Source: Zizania palustris
Lineage: Eukaryota > Streptophyta > Magnoliopsida > Poales > Poaceae
NCBI GenBank assembly: GCA_019279435.1
Contig: JAAALK010000286.1
Span: 44,329,712 to 44,393,711 of the forward strand
Length of the DNA stretch: 64,000 nucleotides
Reading direction: 5' to 3'
A model generated the notes under the pieces. It was not told the DNA's origin. It saw only the letters and a list, made by a program, of their open reading frames with translations, and searched no databases. How positions within the stretch are numbered: position 1 is the first letter of the stretch; each line of letters opens with the position of its first letter. The position numbers were made by a program, and so were the translations under genes. Shown one piece after another: positions 1 through 11,799 of the stretch.

Positions 1-1242
1 TTAATATTGCATTAGTCAAATATTCAAACCTTACACTTATATTTATTAGATCCCTGTCCTTGTGTGCAAACCCAAGCCATGCTTATTGAGCCTTAACTCC
101 TTGTCACTCTACTATAAATATATTAGCTAGTGCCCAATGTACCGGCACAACTGCTATAGGTTAAAAAGAATGAGTCGTAGATAGCTGGATTCTGTATAAG
201 TATTTCCCTGTTATTCTCGTCTTTGGACTCTGTTGGAGTTGGCTAGGTTATAAGTATGGTGGGTTCCGGGTGCAAGCTCGGGCACTGGTTTGTCGCACCC
301 GGGGCACTATAAGGACCGGTCTGCGGGATCTGTTGCAAAGCACTTCCGTACCAACCACAAGTCTAATGGGTAAGTCCTAACTGGAAGTGTGGAACTCTTC
401 GGCTCTATGCACCATAGTGGAGGGGTACAAGGGGCTAGCCTGCGGGCGACTTGTACCAAAGAAGGCTCAAGGGGGGGTATGGTGAGCACTCGACACGTCG
501 AGACACGATACGAAACCCATAAGAGGGTGTTGTGGAGTCGGAGGGAACCATATGGAAGGTTTTGGCACGAGTTCCCGTGTGATGGGTCATCTCGTTACAC
601 TTCGGTGTAGGTGATGAGTGCGTGCCTTGTGGGTACAGTGGTACATCTCTGATCAGAGTAATTTAATCTTTTCGAAAAGCCGAGCCCACGGTCAAGGGCG
701 GGTTGTGTGACTACTCGCAGTTAGTTTACAATTGTGTGAATGTTCGGACTAGTCATGGCACGTAAGGACTGTTGAGCGAGGTGGGGTGACTGTACCCCTC
801 GAGTTAGAAGATGATGATACACATGCACATGTTTACTTTTCCGTACTAATAAATTGCTCTCATTTAAAGCTTTACAATTATGCTGCTTCCGCAAAATTAG
901 CCACTATCTCCCTTGTTATTACCTTGCATTATATTTGCATTCGGTGGCTTGCTGAGTACATCTGTACTCACCCCGTTGACTTACAACATCAGAGCCCGTC
1001 TACTACGAGGAGGATGAAGGTCTGGAGTAGCGACCCAGTCAAGGCGAGACTGGAAGGAGGCGTTCATCTAGGACCCTTGTTTTATTAGTTTCTCTTCATC
1101 TTTATTTCACTTTTGTATTAATGCGGTCTACGAACCGTGAATGATTGCTCGTATTGTACGTGGTCGTGTGATGAACGTCTTGTTTTATTGATTTTCTATG
1201 GAATTTCAATAAAGTCCTGATTTATTAAATCGGGGCGCGACA
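1..1242 (+). mobile_element. 3' part of a gypsy-type LTR (truncated by window edge)
   Basis: The segment has no sustained open frame. It ends at 1231-1242 in a run that reads ...cggggcgcgaca, with an AATAAA-like signal just before it at 1207-1213. From what I know of grass Ty3/gypsy elements of the Tekay type, long LTRs begin TGTAACACCC-like and end in a CGGGGCGCGACA-like run, so this looks like the 3' end of such an LTR. The start lies outside the window. There is no PBS after the end, so it is the 3' LTR of an element to the left or a solo LTR. Confidence 0.6.
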
Positions 1243-1385
1243 GGCACCTAGGCCGTGGTTGACCCGCCTAGGTGCCTTGGCCGCCTAGCCAGCCGCCCAG
1301 GTGCTCCGCGCGGCGCTGGGGTGGAGCCTAGCGCCTAATCCTGCCTAGGCGGGCGCCTAGAGACGCCTTTTAGAACACTGGTTGA
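1243..1385. repeat. GC-rich CCTAGG-motif transposon end
   Basis: Many variants of cctaggcg/gcctaggcgg occur here, and the segment ends with ttttagaacactgg. In reverse complement this reads cagtgttctaaaaggcg, which resembles a hAT-type terminal inverted repeat that I recall as common in grass genomes. I could not find the opposite end, so only one terminus is called. Confidence 0.35.
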
Positions 1386-2351
1386 GAGGCGGAGAGAAGG
1401 TTGAAAGAAGGAGCACTTGCTTCTTTGCTTGAGAGGCATGGAGCACGGAAAAGGAAGGATTGAGAGAGAGAATGAGAGGGGTAAGAGATAGAGCAATCAT
1501 ACACCCTCTACTCCATCTATAAAATATTTTTACCGGCAACTTTCACTCACTTCAGTGCATTTTGTCTTTCCAATGCACTTTTACAGCTGTTGGGAAGAGT
1601 ATAGACTTGAATGGTAGTTGCTGAGTGCTGACAATTGAGAAAAAGAGGAGATGCAGAGACAAGACGAGGGGAGATAGAAAGACAACCAATGTCTCATATT
1701 TATCTTAAAACTATAACTGATATGCACGTTAAATATAAACGATACAATATTTAATTATTTAGTGAACCGATTAATTGGTCGACCGATTAATTCAGTTAAT
1801 CCTCTGATTAATCGATTAATCTCTACTCGGTACTCAGCCGATCAATTACCGATCACCGATTTTTCTAACACTACTACGGCGGCAGCACAACAGAGAGAAG
1901 AGACAACTAAGAACCCTATCTCAGTTCTCAATTCTGATCTATTTCTCATGTGTGTGTGGAATCGGCCAGATGTATGAGTAATATGGGAGCAGCTAGATCT
2001 TGTGTCGTGATCACGATGTCAATCAAGTCGGTTTCTATATAACCATATCCCGTAAACTTCGCCACGTTCCCAAACAATTGGAACAATAAAGGAAAGATTG
2101 TGTTTCCATAAGGAAAGGAGTCAGATTTAGTTAGGGAACACGTGGTCAGGCTCGGCAAGCTGACCCTTGACCACCGAGTCCCGACTGGAATCAAGCATTC
2201 GGGAAGTGCTGATCCCCGACCTTTGAATCCCTGGCTCGAGTCCAGCACTCGGCAAAGCCGAGTGCGACACCCGACTCCCGACCACACGGTATTTCTTTAC
2301 ATGGCTCGTGCCTTTGAGATTTATTTAGGAATTTCTGAAATATTTATATAG
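1386..2351. other. Non-coding stretch with transposon debris
   Basis: No convincing gene. 1750-1870 has repeated gattaat/cgattaat motifs ending in ttttctaacact, which may be the end of another hAT-like element. 2140-2300 is more GC-rich and repeats the phrase 'cactcgg' without coding character. Confidence 0.4.
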
Positions 2352-2525
2352 GTCTATCCAAAATCCCAACGCATCAGCCTCTACAACTGCATGCGCAAGG
2401 AGATCGAGACCGGCCCTGAGGACAAGGGCTACCGCAAGGCTACCGAGCTAGTCCTTCACTTGCCACCGCCTCTAGATCTATCAGGAGGAGGATCGAAAGC
2501 GCATGAGTCCATGGAACCAGTCTAG
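2352..2525 (+). pseudogene. Possible NDUFA5-like (complex I B13 subunit) fragment
   Basis: An open stretch of about 57 codons ends at TAG 2523-2525. Its middle (LY-x4-KEIE-x2-PEDKGYRKATE) resembles the conserved N-terminal block of plant NDUFA5, the accessory subunit of mitochondrial complex I (LY-x4-KEIQ-x2-PEDEGYRKAVE as I recall it). Neither the N-terminal part before it nor the long C-terminal region after it is present. The frame diverges into low-complexity sequence after the match. It is most simply a short captured or decayed gene fragment. Similarity was judged by eye over about 25 residues, so this is tentative. Confidence 0.35.
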
Positions 2526-3160
2526 TGGAGAGCAAAGATAAAATAGTGTTTATTCAACTCTATTTATAATCTTTAGTCCATAAAACAAAAAAAAAAGGAG
2601 TAAAAGAACCTACACCACCTAAGATATACTTACCGATCGACAGCACCGCGCGTACTCTTCATATATTCTCGCCGTACATCTAATTGCCTACACTGTACTC
2701 TTCATGCACAAACAACGTGCATGCATGGAACAATTACTGACGTTGCGTTACGTTTCCAGTTCGTCTGTCCCAAGCTACAGCCTGCTAGTACGTACGTACA
2801 GCAAGTGCGTGCAGATAGTCAGCTCATGTCTCTCGTCACTAAATTTTACACAACACAAATCAATTTTATGACTATCTTCCTGCTGTACGTGTTAGCTAGT
2901 AGCTAGTAGTAGTCGGTATGATTAACTTTTGAGGAGTTTAATTAGGTTCAGGGAACGAACATCATCATTTGTCGTGTTAATCCAATATTGTTTGCAACGT
3001 CAACTGTTACACAGCACTGCATGCTTGATTAATTGCTTATCTGAAGATGAGCCTATATATCAGCTAGCTGCCGTTGGTCCGGAGTTAAAGAAGAGAGAGA
3101 ATGTTGTGCCTCAATCTCGTCGACGGGGATGAGCAGAGGTGCGGAGGGGCCACTCATAAA
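2526..3160. other. Non-coding, no feature recognised
   Basis: AT-rich sequence with no sustained coding frame, RNA gene or repeat pair that I could recognise. Tandem cgtacgta-like motifs near 2790-2810 are the only local regularity. Confidence 0.4.
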
Positions 3161-3743
3161 TAGAGATGGCAATGGGTATGTACCCGCTGGGTATTACTCG
3201 CCCATAGCTGCACCCGCCAGATAAAAATTTACCCGCTACAAAACCCGCACCCGCTCACGGGTACAAAAACTTACCCACACACGCACCCGCGCGAGTATTT
3301 GTACCCGATGGGTAACCCATACCCGATTTCAGACCCACCATGAATCATAAATATATCACTGAAAAATAGCATATGCATCTACAAGTAACAACAATTTACA
3401 CCAACAAATATAGTCTAATAGATCATTGAAGTATATTACTTCCACACTAATATATATATATATATATATATGTATTTGAGTATATATATGTATTTGAGAT
3501 ACTACTATATGGGCCACGAATGGGCTGAATTTGAAGGGAAATGCACATAGACCTTCGGGTGTATTTTACCCGCGGGTAAGCGGGTACGGGTACTATGCAC
3601 CCGCACCCGCACCCACTCTACCCGTTGGGTAGAGGTTTTTGCCCAATAAAGCACCCGCGGGTGAAGATATTATTCCATACCCGTCTTTTTATCGGGTAAA
3701 ACCCATCGGGTACTCGGGTTTCAAGTACTTGTTGCCATCTCTA
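3161..3743. mobile_element. Non-autonomous hAT element, 583 bp
   Basis: Terminal inverted repeats are tagagatggcaa at 3161 and its complement ttgccatctcta ending at 3743. An 8-bp target duplication with one mismatch flanks it (ctcataaa 3153-3160, ctcataag 3744-3751). The interior repeats acccgcgggt/gggtacggg motifs near both ends, as expected for hAT subterminal repeats, and has a (TA)n tract at about 3450-3472. It has no coding capacity. A diverged relative lies at 47639-47938. Confidence 0.8.
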
Positions 3744-3833
3744 CTCATAAGCCAAGAAAGGCTCGGGTCCCTTCCTGTTTGAGGTCGATGGTTCATCCTT
3801 CGAGGATGACGGTGACGGCGACGGCGCCGGGAG
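3744..3833. other. Host segment between two hAT insertions
   Basis: This 90-bp piece, together with 4503-4900, formed one sequence before the two hAT elements inserted. It reads through in one acidic frame (EVDGSSFEDDGDGDGAG) that may be a remnant of a gene or retroelement, but I do not recognise it. Confidence 0.3.
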
Positions 3834-4494
3834 TAGGGATGAAAACGGAGCGGAAACGGACGGAAATGAGTATTACCATATCCGTTTCCGTATTTTTTTA
3901 CGGAAATGAAAACGAATACGGATATCCCGGAAACGGATACAAAAACGGATGGCATCGGAAACGAATACGGACCGAATAAGGAGCAGATACGAATACGGAT
4001 CCGAAAATCTATCGGAAATTAAAAACTCCTTAATATACGAAAAAATATGATAAAAAATAAATATATTCAATTTACACACATATTAATAAATGATAAATAC
4101 ATATAATAAATTAAAAATAAATTTTATTTCGGTTGTAATGAATGTATATTATTTATTTTGATCAAATAATTACGTATTAATTTGAATTAAAATGTTCAAT
4201 ATTTAATGAATAGAATATACTTTAAAGTTTTTATATAATATGAAAAAGCAAAAAATAATATTCTATATAATGTAGTAAAAACAGTAAAAAATGGAAACTT
4301 TCCGTTTTTGTTATGCGGAATATTCCGTTTCCGTGTCTTTTTTTCGAAAATCACTGTTCCGTTTCCGTTTCTGTTTCCGCTTAAAAAATTCCGTTTCCGT
4401 TTCCGCTCCGAGAAATTCCGTATCCGTTTCCGCTCCGAGAAATTCCGTTTTTTCCCGGAACGGACGGAAAGTTTCCACTCCGTTTTCATCCCTA
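3834..4494. mobile_element. Ds-like non-autonomous hAT element, 661 bp
   Basis: The ends are tagggatgaaaacggag and its exact complement, extending to about 24 bp with one mismatch. The flanking 8-bp target duplication gccgggag (3826-3833 and 4495-4502) is perfect. Many ccgtttccg/cggaaacgg subterminal motifs occur near both ends, as in the Ac/Ds group whose termini begin CAGGGATGAAA/TAGGGATGAAA. It encodes no transposase, so it would depend on an autonomous hAT element elsewhere. Confidence 0.9.
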
Positions 4495-5872
4495 GCCGGG
4501 AGGACCTTCCACGTCCATGGCATTGGATGCCATGGTCGATCGGAGATGGGCCATGAAGACGATCCTCGACGGCATCCGGAATAGGTTCAGTGATGAAGAT
4601 GATGGCCAAAATGGGTGTTTCTGTCTCCATTTTTTACCTTGTTCTTGCGGGTTCTTCCTGTTTTTGCTCGATTTGAAAGCGAAAGTGCTGATAACGTGTA
4701 AAGATTTGAAAGTAAAAATGGAATCAGTGATTCCTTGTGTATTGATTGAGAGTTTGGATTACAATTTATAGCCACCAAGAGGTGGCAGTTTTGTACACAG
4801 CGAATGGACGCGATGGTTCATCGTGTCTCTTTCCTAGGAGGCGTCTCCACGTAAAAGAGTAACTACCTAATCTAACTTAAGGCTAATTAGATCATTAATT
4901 TTAATCTTCAACAACTCTGAAGAAAGTAAAAGAAAACAAATATGCTGTCAAGTGACTGAAAGATATATACGCAGCATCACACAGCACATGAGTGTTCATA
5001 CTAGCTTAATTAATTTCCTGATGAATATTATTCTTAGTGTTGTTTCTGGATGATGAATCAATTCAACAGATAAAGTCATATATAGTCGAATAAGTATATT
5101 ATAGTTTTATTTTAACACGTTTACTGCATATAAAATATACCTATAAAATATTGACCATCAATTATGTTCACTATATATCATCAACAACTATTAAGTTAAC
5201 AATATATACAAGTACTTTCAAGTGTTAGTATATTTTTTTATCTATATGACATGTGTAACACTGAATCTAAATCTTTTTATCTTTTTATTAGTCAAAAGTT
5301 ACAATTGTTCGTTTTCATAAAATAAAAACACATCATTCACAGCTATATATATTAATGCAGTACTTGTTCAGACATCGGATCCTCCTATTGGATATGCAGG
5401 GTGGTGGAGCAGATTGATTGATTGATTGTTCTGACTTCTGAATGTTTCACAATTCACAAAAAATACCTTACGGTTGTTCTTGTACAATGATCAATTAATT
5501 AACTAAACTGACCCATTGTGACAGAGGTTTAATTTGCCAGTACTCAAACTGGTACAAAGACGGTGCACAATTACACAGCTGTATCATCCCTTGATCTACA
5601 AAAACTAGAACGCAAGTAAGCATGCAGTACAGGCCACTACACATAAAACAAAGTAAAGGTCAACCAGCTGATCTGGTGCATATATGCATGTGTACTCAAA
5701 CTTAAGCATTTTTCTGCCTGATTGTACTGTGGCTTGGTGTGGTCCATATGTTCGTTGTTGGAGAACTGCTAGCTTGACTACACCTGTGTCTTATCAGGGC
5801 TAGCAATTAATTGTGTGAATGTGACAGTAAAAAGGACAGCAGCTGAATTGTGAAATTGCGTAAGGCCATTCT

Positions 5873-6170
5873 CAATCCTCTACATAGGATAGTGTCTTAG
5901 TTATTTATTAGGTTGCCATTTAGAAAATAAGATGATGTGATAATGGAGTTAAAGAAGTGAAAGAATAAAACTTAAAGAAACCATATCTTAATTAAGATAC
6001 TATGTCTTCACTATATCCAAGACATAGATGAAAGGGAAAAGAGAAAAAATAGTATAAAAAATTATTGTAAATGCATACTAAAAAATTAGGATTGGAAATA
6101 TAGTTTTTAGATATAGTGTCTTGCTAACATGGCAAAATAAGACACCATCTAAGAAACTGTGAGTTGCGAC
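5873..6170. repeat. Probable MITE remnant
   Basis: The left part (ggccattctcaatcctc...atagtgtctta) and right part (agatatagtgtcttgc...aagacaccatctaag) are imperfect inverted repeats around an AT-rich centre. No clear target duplication was found. The type (Tourist or other) is uncertain. Confidence 0.4.
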
Positions 6171-7035
6171 TCCCCTAATAAAGTTTCAACCAGCTTTCTT
6201 AACAGCACAAAAGTAATGGTGTAGCTCACGTACTGAAGTACCAAGTTACGAGACTTTGATGATAAATTGATAATCAAGTTATTTTGCTTGTTTGGTTTAA
6301 CTTTTTAACTAGTTATAAAGTATCGAACAAATGAAATAAATTTTTCTAACCGCATCACTTTTTCTAGTATAAAGTAAAAGTTGCACATACCTAGATTCCA
6401 CAACTTTGGTTTGGGTTATCTGATTTCTTTACTAGTACATGTGAGATTATTATATTCATTGTCGATTAAGATATAGATTTATCGTTTTCTATTGTTAATA
6501 TCGGTAAAATCGTTTTACCGTAGATTCATAACTACTTAAACTAAATAACTTACTAGCTTTTTCACATAGCTGATCACAATGATTTTTTAAAAATATATAG
6601 TTTAATTAATTAAACGCATCCTACATACTAATTGTACGGTTGCATCTCCTAATCCTCAGAAAATAAGCAATTAATAGCCAAGGTGCACACACATTTTTTG
6701 GGTTAAAATGGTATGTTTTCTCTCCTCCTCTCAGACTCAGTGTTTACTTGGATATCAAATTGTGCACGTTAATTTAATGCCGGCGTGCCGGTTGTTGATC
6801 GAGTTTTCACAAACTTGTCAGCAGGCAGCCATCAATTTGAGAAAGCTGACAAGAAACCATGGTAACTTGCGGAATGGATGAGCAATGTTATAGATTAATT
6901 ATGCAGAGCAATTAAGCTTAATCGTTACTCAAGACAAGGCACATGTTTGGATTCTCTTTACTGTCTCTCGAGCTGCTAGCTCCCCATTGCAAGAACACAT
7001 AATAAAATATGCGTTACTGCTGCTATTATGAGCAG

Positions 7036-7262
7036 TGTTCACGACACGAATCTAATAATGAGCCTAACTACACCATGATTTGACAATGTGATGTTACAGT
7101 AAACATTTGCTAATCATGAATTAATTAGCTAGGCTTAATAAACTCATCTTGTGAATAACCATACAATTCTACAATTATTTTTATAATTAGTTCACGTTTA
7201 ATCCTTTAAATTGATGTCTAAACATCCAATGTAATATGTACTAAACTTTAGTCTACGGACCA
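7036..7262. repeat. Truncated Tourist-like MITE
   Basis: It contains the block ctaatcatgaattaatta / ttcatcttgtgaata / ataattagttcacgttta and ends with actaaactttagtc. The same block is seen at 9756-10100, 21851-22056 and 39013-39315. The left terminus is missing. Confidence 0.55.
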
Positions 7263-8189
7263 CGTCTCATAAGTCAAAACTCTAGAATGAGTGTGCATAA
7301 GTCAAAGATGTCCAATCGAGTTTCGTCATGCTCATGTCAGTGGTGCGTGTACTAAGTAAATATTAACCAGTTTTTAGGGTTTTTTTGACCAGTAATATCT
7401 AATATGCTAGGCTTGAGTTGACTCGTTTTCTAGGGTGCATAGACAAGAAAACATTAAAGGCAGCCCTGCCGTGAATCTCTTGAACAGTTGTAGTGCATGT
7501 TCCCGTTTGGAAGAGCCATTTGCATCGTAGATTCCACAGTTCAATCAGAAAAAGGTATATATTTTACTATATGTCACGCAGTACCAGAAGAATCTTGCTG
7601 CCGCATATAGAATAATTATGTAGAAATGTTCAAATGTGCGTGCGCGTGATGACCGGAATTAATGAAACAACCTCCAATTAGATCGCTTGATCATGGCAAG
7701 CTAAGAGCTAAAGCAGATCGAATTGAGTGCACTATGTTTATAAACTAATTAAGTTGTACTATTACTGATTCTTTAATTGAAACAAACAGCAAGTTCATCG
7801 ATCAGTTGATCATTTCTTGAATCTTGGTAGACAAAGATTGCTCAAGAACCATTGATCTCTCACACACAACGAACGTGCAGTGTTTGTCTGAATCAATCTG
7901 CTGCTGGTAAAAGTTCAACGCGAGTGTGTATGTAGTACTGTATTGATTTCATTGTAGTGATGAAGTCAATGGAGATCGTGACATTTACCTGCCAAGTCAT
8001 GGAATGATCCGGAGACTAGCTACATACTAAAACGTGTGTGGTGTTCATCAGCTTGCTGGCCCAAGATTCTTAGCTAGCTATACCTAATTAATTAGGGTTA
8101 ATTTTTTCAATACCACCACTTATATTTTAATTTAGTTGAAACAACACCATTACTTTTAATCCTCAAAACCCTCCACGTCAATCTCTCTC

Positions 8190-8197
8190 TATATAAG
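8190..8197 (+). promoter_or_regulatory. Candidate TATA box of the AMT gene
   Basis: tatataag lies 149 bp upstream of the AMT start codon, just after a short CT-rich tract. A start of transcription about 25-30 bp downstream (about 8222) would give a 5' leader of about 125 bp. Confidence 0.55.
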
Positions 8198-8345
8198 ACG
8201 ATGTCCTCTTGCTCACACAAGCCATGAAAGCCAAATGGTGCTTAGAGTTTAGAGCTGGAGCATTTTGCTTGAGCTAAGCTAGGTTGTAGCAGCTGGTTGG
8301 TACAAATATCGATTTGAAATTAGCTGAAGCCGCGCGTCGACGAAG

Positions 8346-11315
8346 ATGTCGTCGTCGTCGGCGGTGCCGGTGGCGTACCAGGGAAACACGTCGGCGGCGG
8401 TGGCAGACTGGCTGAACAAGGGAGACAACGCGTGGCAGCTAGTGGCGGCGACGGTGGTGGGGCTGCAGAGTGTGCCGGGGATGGTGGTGCTGTACGGTGG
8501 CATCGTGAAGAAGAAGTGGGCCGTGAACTCGGCGTTCATGGCGCTCTACGCATTCGCCGCCGTGTGGATATGCTGGGTCTCCTGGGCATACAACATGTCC
8601 TTCGGCGAGAAGCTGCTCCCAATATGGGGCAAGGCCCGGCCGGCGCTCAACCAGGGCCTCCTCATCGGCCGCGCCGCCCTGCCGGCGACGGTCCACTACC
8701 ACGCCAACGGCAGCGTGGAGACGGCCATGGTGGAGCCCTTCTACCCGATGGCCACCGTGGTGTACTTCCAGTGCGTGTTCGCCGCCATCACGCTCATCCT
8801 CGTCGCCGGCTCGCTGCTGGGCCGCATGAGCTTCCTTGCCTGGATGATCTTCGTGCCGCTCTGGCTCACCTTCTCCTACACCGTCGGCGCCTTCTCCCTC
8901 TGGGGCGGCGGCTTCCTCTTCCACTGGGGCGTCATCGACTACTGCGGCGGCTACGTCATCCACGTCTCCGCCGGCATCGCCGGCTTCACCGCCGCCTACT
9001 GGGTGGGCCCGCGCGCGCAGAAGGACAGGGAGAGGTTCCCGCCGAACAACATCCTGTTCACTCTGACGGGGGCAGGGCTGCTGTGGATGGGGTGGGCCGG
9101 CTTCAACGGCGGCGGGCCGTACGCCGCCAACGCCGTCGCCTCCGTTGCCGTCCTCAACACCAACATCTGCACCGCCATGAGCCTCATCGTCTGGACCTGC
9201 CTCGACGTCATCTTCTTCAAAAAGCCCTCCGTCGTCGGCGCCGTCCAGGGCATGATCACCGGCCTCGTCTGCATCACTCCCGGCGCAGGTGCTTAATTAC
9301 GTCACACTAGGCTAGCTAGGGATCGATGAACTAATTAATTCCAGTCTTCAAAATTAATTAATTAATTAACTTAACGAGATGGTGTGGCACGCACGGAGAT
9401 TAATTAATCTTAATTAGTATATATATTATGCAAGTTGATCGGGACAGATGGGCGTGCTTGACTTTGAATTCTAAATTGTCTGCGTCGCCAGCAAAACGGG
9501 AGACGCGTTACTTAATTACCTGCCAAATAATCTGCTGCATGCATTTGCCCGTAAATTACGTTGCTTGCCATTTTGTGGCTACTAATTACTCTCTTAATTT
9601 GTACCGTATTGGAAGGGTCTGTTCATCTCTGGTATAAAGTTATTGATGATGGATTAGCTATCTCAAAATAAATTTATTTCTAGTTTTAATTGTCTCAGCT
9701 CAAATTGTTTTAATAAGCCTTGCTAAATGTCTAAATTTATAGCAAAAGAGTATTAGTGGGCGTTTGATTCTATGACTAAAGTTTAGTCCGTGTCACATTA
9801 GATGTTTGGATATCAATTCGAAGGTTTAAACATGAATTAATTATAAAAATAATTGCAGAATTAGAGAATTATTCGCGAGATTAATTTATTAAGTCTAATT
9901 AATCCATAATTAGCAAATGTTTACTGTAACATTATATTATCAAATTATGATGTAATTAGGCTAATTATATTCTTATCACAAGTAATTTACCGATTATAAA
10001 TGAATTTTATAAATAATATACATTTAATACTCCAAAGTAGTATTCAAATATCTGATATGACGAGACTAAACTTTTAGACTAAATAACCAAACGACACCTC
10101 ACAGCTCAGTACTAAGGTGAAAAATGTTTTATAATAAATTTAACATTACATATTCCATATAGTGATTATTATTATATAAATTTAGTTAAACTTGTGATAG
10201 TTTAATTTACCGTACAAATAAAAAATAAATGCTATATTAAATTCTGATCACTAACTACTGTTTCTATGAGCATTGGAATCTCGGTGTACCGATTTCGTCA
10301 AGAACCAGGAATCTTATTTGTCGCACGTACTAGTACGTGTTAACGTCAGTACCAACTACAACTACACCCACAAGTTCGTACGTGCTACTGGGTCAAAGTC
10401 GTCTCATATTGCCGGTCGATTTGTTCGCTCTTTCTGAGCTTTTTCTTCCACTCAACCACACGTCCACACTGAAAACGAAAGGAGATCGAGTATCTTGTGG
10501 CCTCCTGTTCAGACTGACTTAAAATTGTTTGATTCATCTTTAGCGGTAATTTATAATTATATTAGATTAAAATTGTATAATAAAATAATATGATTGAAAT
10601 TATTTTTTTAGTTCAAAATTATAATTTATACTCTGAATTATTATAAACTCGTCTGTTTGTTTTATCTTATAAAAATAAGTTGATTACTATAATTCTAAAC
10701 TGAAACAAACGGTTTGTAAATTGCTTAACTAAATAACTTAATCTGTTCAGAATTTTAAAAGTGTATTTAACTATATAAATTAAAGCTAAAGATTTACTAA
10801 ACGAGACTTTAAATTGTTGGTTTGGAAGTGCAGGCGTGGTGCAGGGGTGGGCGGCGCTGGTGATGGGCGTGCTCGCCGGCAGCATCCCGTGGTACACCAT
10901 GATGATCCTTCACAAGCGGTCCAAGATCCTGCAGCGCGTGGACGACACGCTCGGCGTCATCCACACGCACGGCGTCGCCGGCCTGCTCGGCGGCCTCCTC
11001 ACCGGCCTCTTCGCCGAGCCAACCCTGTGCAACCTCTTCCTCCCCGTCGTCGACTCCAGGGGCGCATTCTATGGCGGCTCTGGCGGCGCGCAGTTCGGCA
11101 AGCAGATCGTCGGCGGGCTCTTCGTCGTGGGATGGAACGTCGTCGTCACGTCCGTCATCTGCGTCGCCATCAACCTCGTCGTCCCGCTGCGTATGCCCGA
11201 CGAAAAGCTCGAGGTCGGCGACGACGCCGTCCACGGCGAGGAGGCCTACGCGCTGTGGGGAGACGGCGAGATGTACGACGTCACCAAGCACGGCTCCGCC
11301 GTCGCGCCAGCCTGA
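8346..11315 (+). CDS. AMT3;2: High-affinity ammonium transporter, AMT2/AMT3 clade
   Basis: An integral plasma-membrane ammonium transporter of the Amt/Mep/Rh family. Exons are 8346-9288 and 10834-11315, joined in phase within a glycine codon, giving 474 aa, normal for the family. Alternating hydrophobic segments fit 11 membrane spans. The Amt signature around DYCGGYVIHVSAG and the two pore histidines (His206 in IHVSAG, His358 in HTHGVAG) are intact. The N-terminus (GDNAWQLVAATVVGLQ) is typical of plant AMT2/3 proteins, and from memory the sequence is closest to rice AMT3;2; the exact paralogue is inference. The ATG follows a TATA box at 8190 and is the only ATG that opens with the family N-terminus. 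The 1545-bp intron carries a Tourist-like MITE. Reading past the donor meets a stop at once, which supports the intron. No frame damage is seen. Confidence 0.93.
9756..10100. repeat. Tourist-like MITE in the AMT intron
   Basis: It starts gtgggcgtttgattc and ends aaccaaacgacacctc, which are imperfect inverted repeats, with actaaagtttagtcc and gactaaacttttagtc just inside. The shared core (catgaattaattataaaa, taattaatccataattag) is that of the Tourist family seen elsewhere in the window. TTA precedes it, but a matching TTA after it is not clear. Confidence 0.65.
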
Positions 11316-11799
11316 GCAATACCAAACTAGCCACTGCACTGTGCAGTGCACTCCGATTGATGCCAACGCGTGCATGCACATGATGCATCATGCATGACAT
11401 GGGGGTGTTCCAAAATGTGAAAAAAAAAAACAGTGAACTCCTGCTAATGCACACCATACACAGCGTTCTACTTATTGCTTGCTTCGATCCATCTGTTCAT
11501 GGCAATGTATGTCCAAGATGTTCATGGCAGAATACACGCATACATGAAGATCCAGACGCCAGTGTAATCCGGCTCTGTTTTTGTTCGTTCGGGTCGATCG
11601 CCAGCTTTGTAAAATACATACGTTTTGTATTGTTAATTACTTCATCTTATCAATGAAGAAAGATGTCTAAAATGGTTGAAGCCCCTATTATTGGGGCAAA
11701 TGCCGGAGCTCACTGCGGACCTCTCATCCCCTTGTGATAAATTAACAGCAAGCTAAGAAGGCATTCAAGGCAAAATCTTTTACCAATCTTGCCATTGCC

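Larger units (their letters stand above)
4503..8180. other. Intergenic AT-rich region upstream of AMT
   Basis: No gene is supported. 4503-4900 continues the host segment interrupted by the Ds-like element and contains a gctgataacgtgtaaag phrase typical of degraded LTR retroelement sequence. MITE-like remnants are listed separately at 5873-6170 and 7036-7262. The remainder is AT-rich without coding frames or recognisable RNA genes. Confidence 0.5.

Noticed and set aside
3689..4630. Open frames on both strands rich in Phe/Arg/Ser or Glu/Thr repeats
   Set aside because: They are translations of the ccgtttccg subterminal repeats of hAT elements and do not represent proteins.
8432..9310. Long open frames overlapping the AMT exon in other frames and on the opposite strand
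   Set aside because: They arise from very GC-rich codons of the real gene, are arginine/histidine-rich, and match no family.
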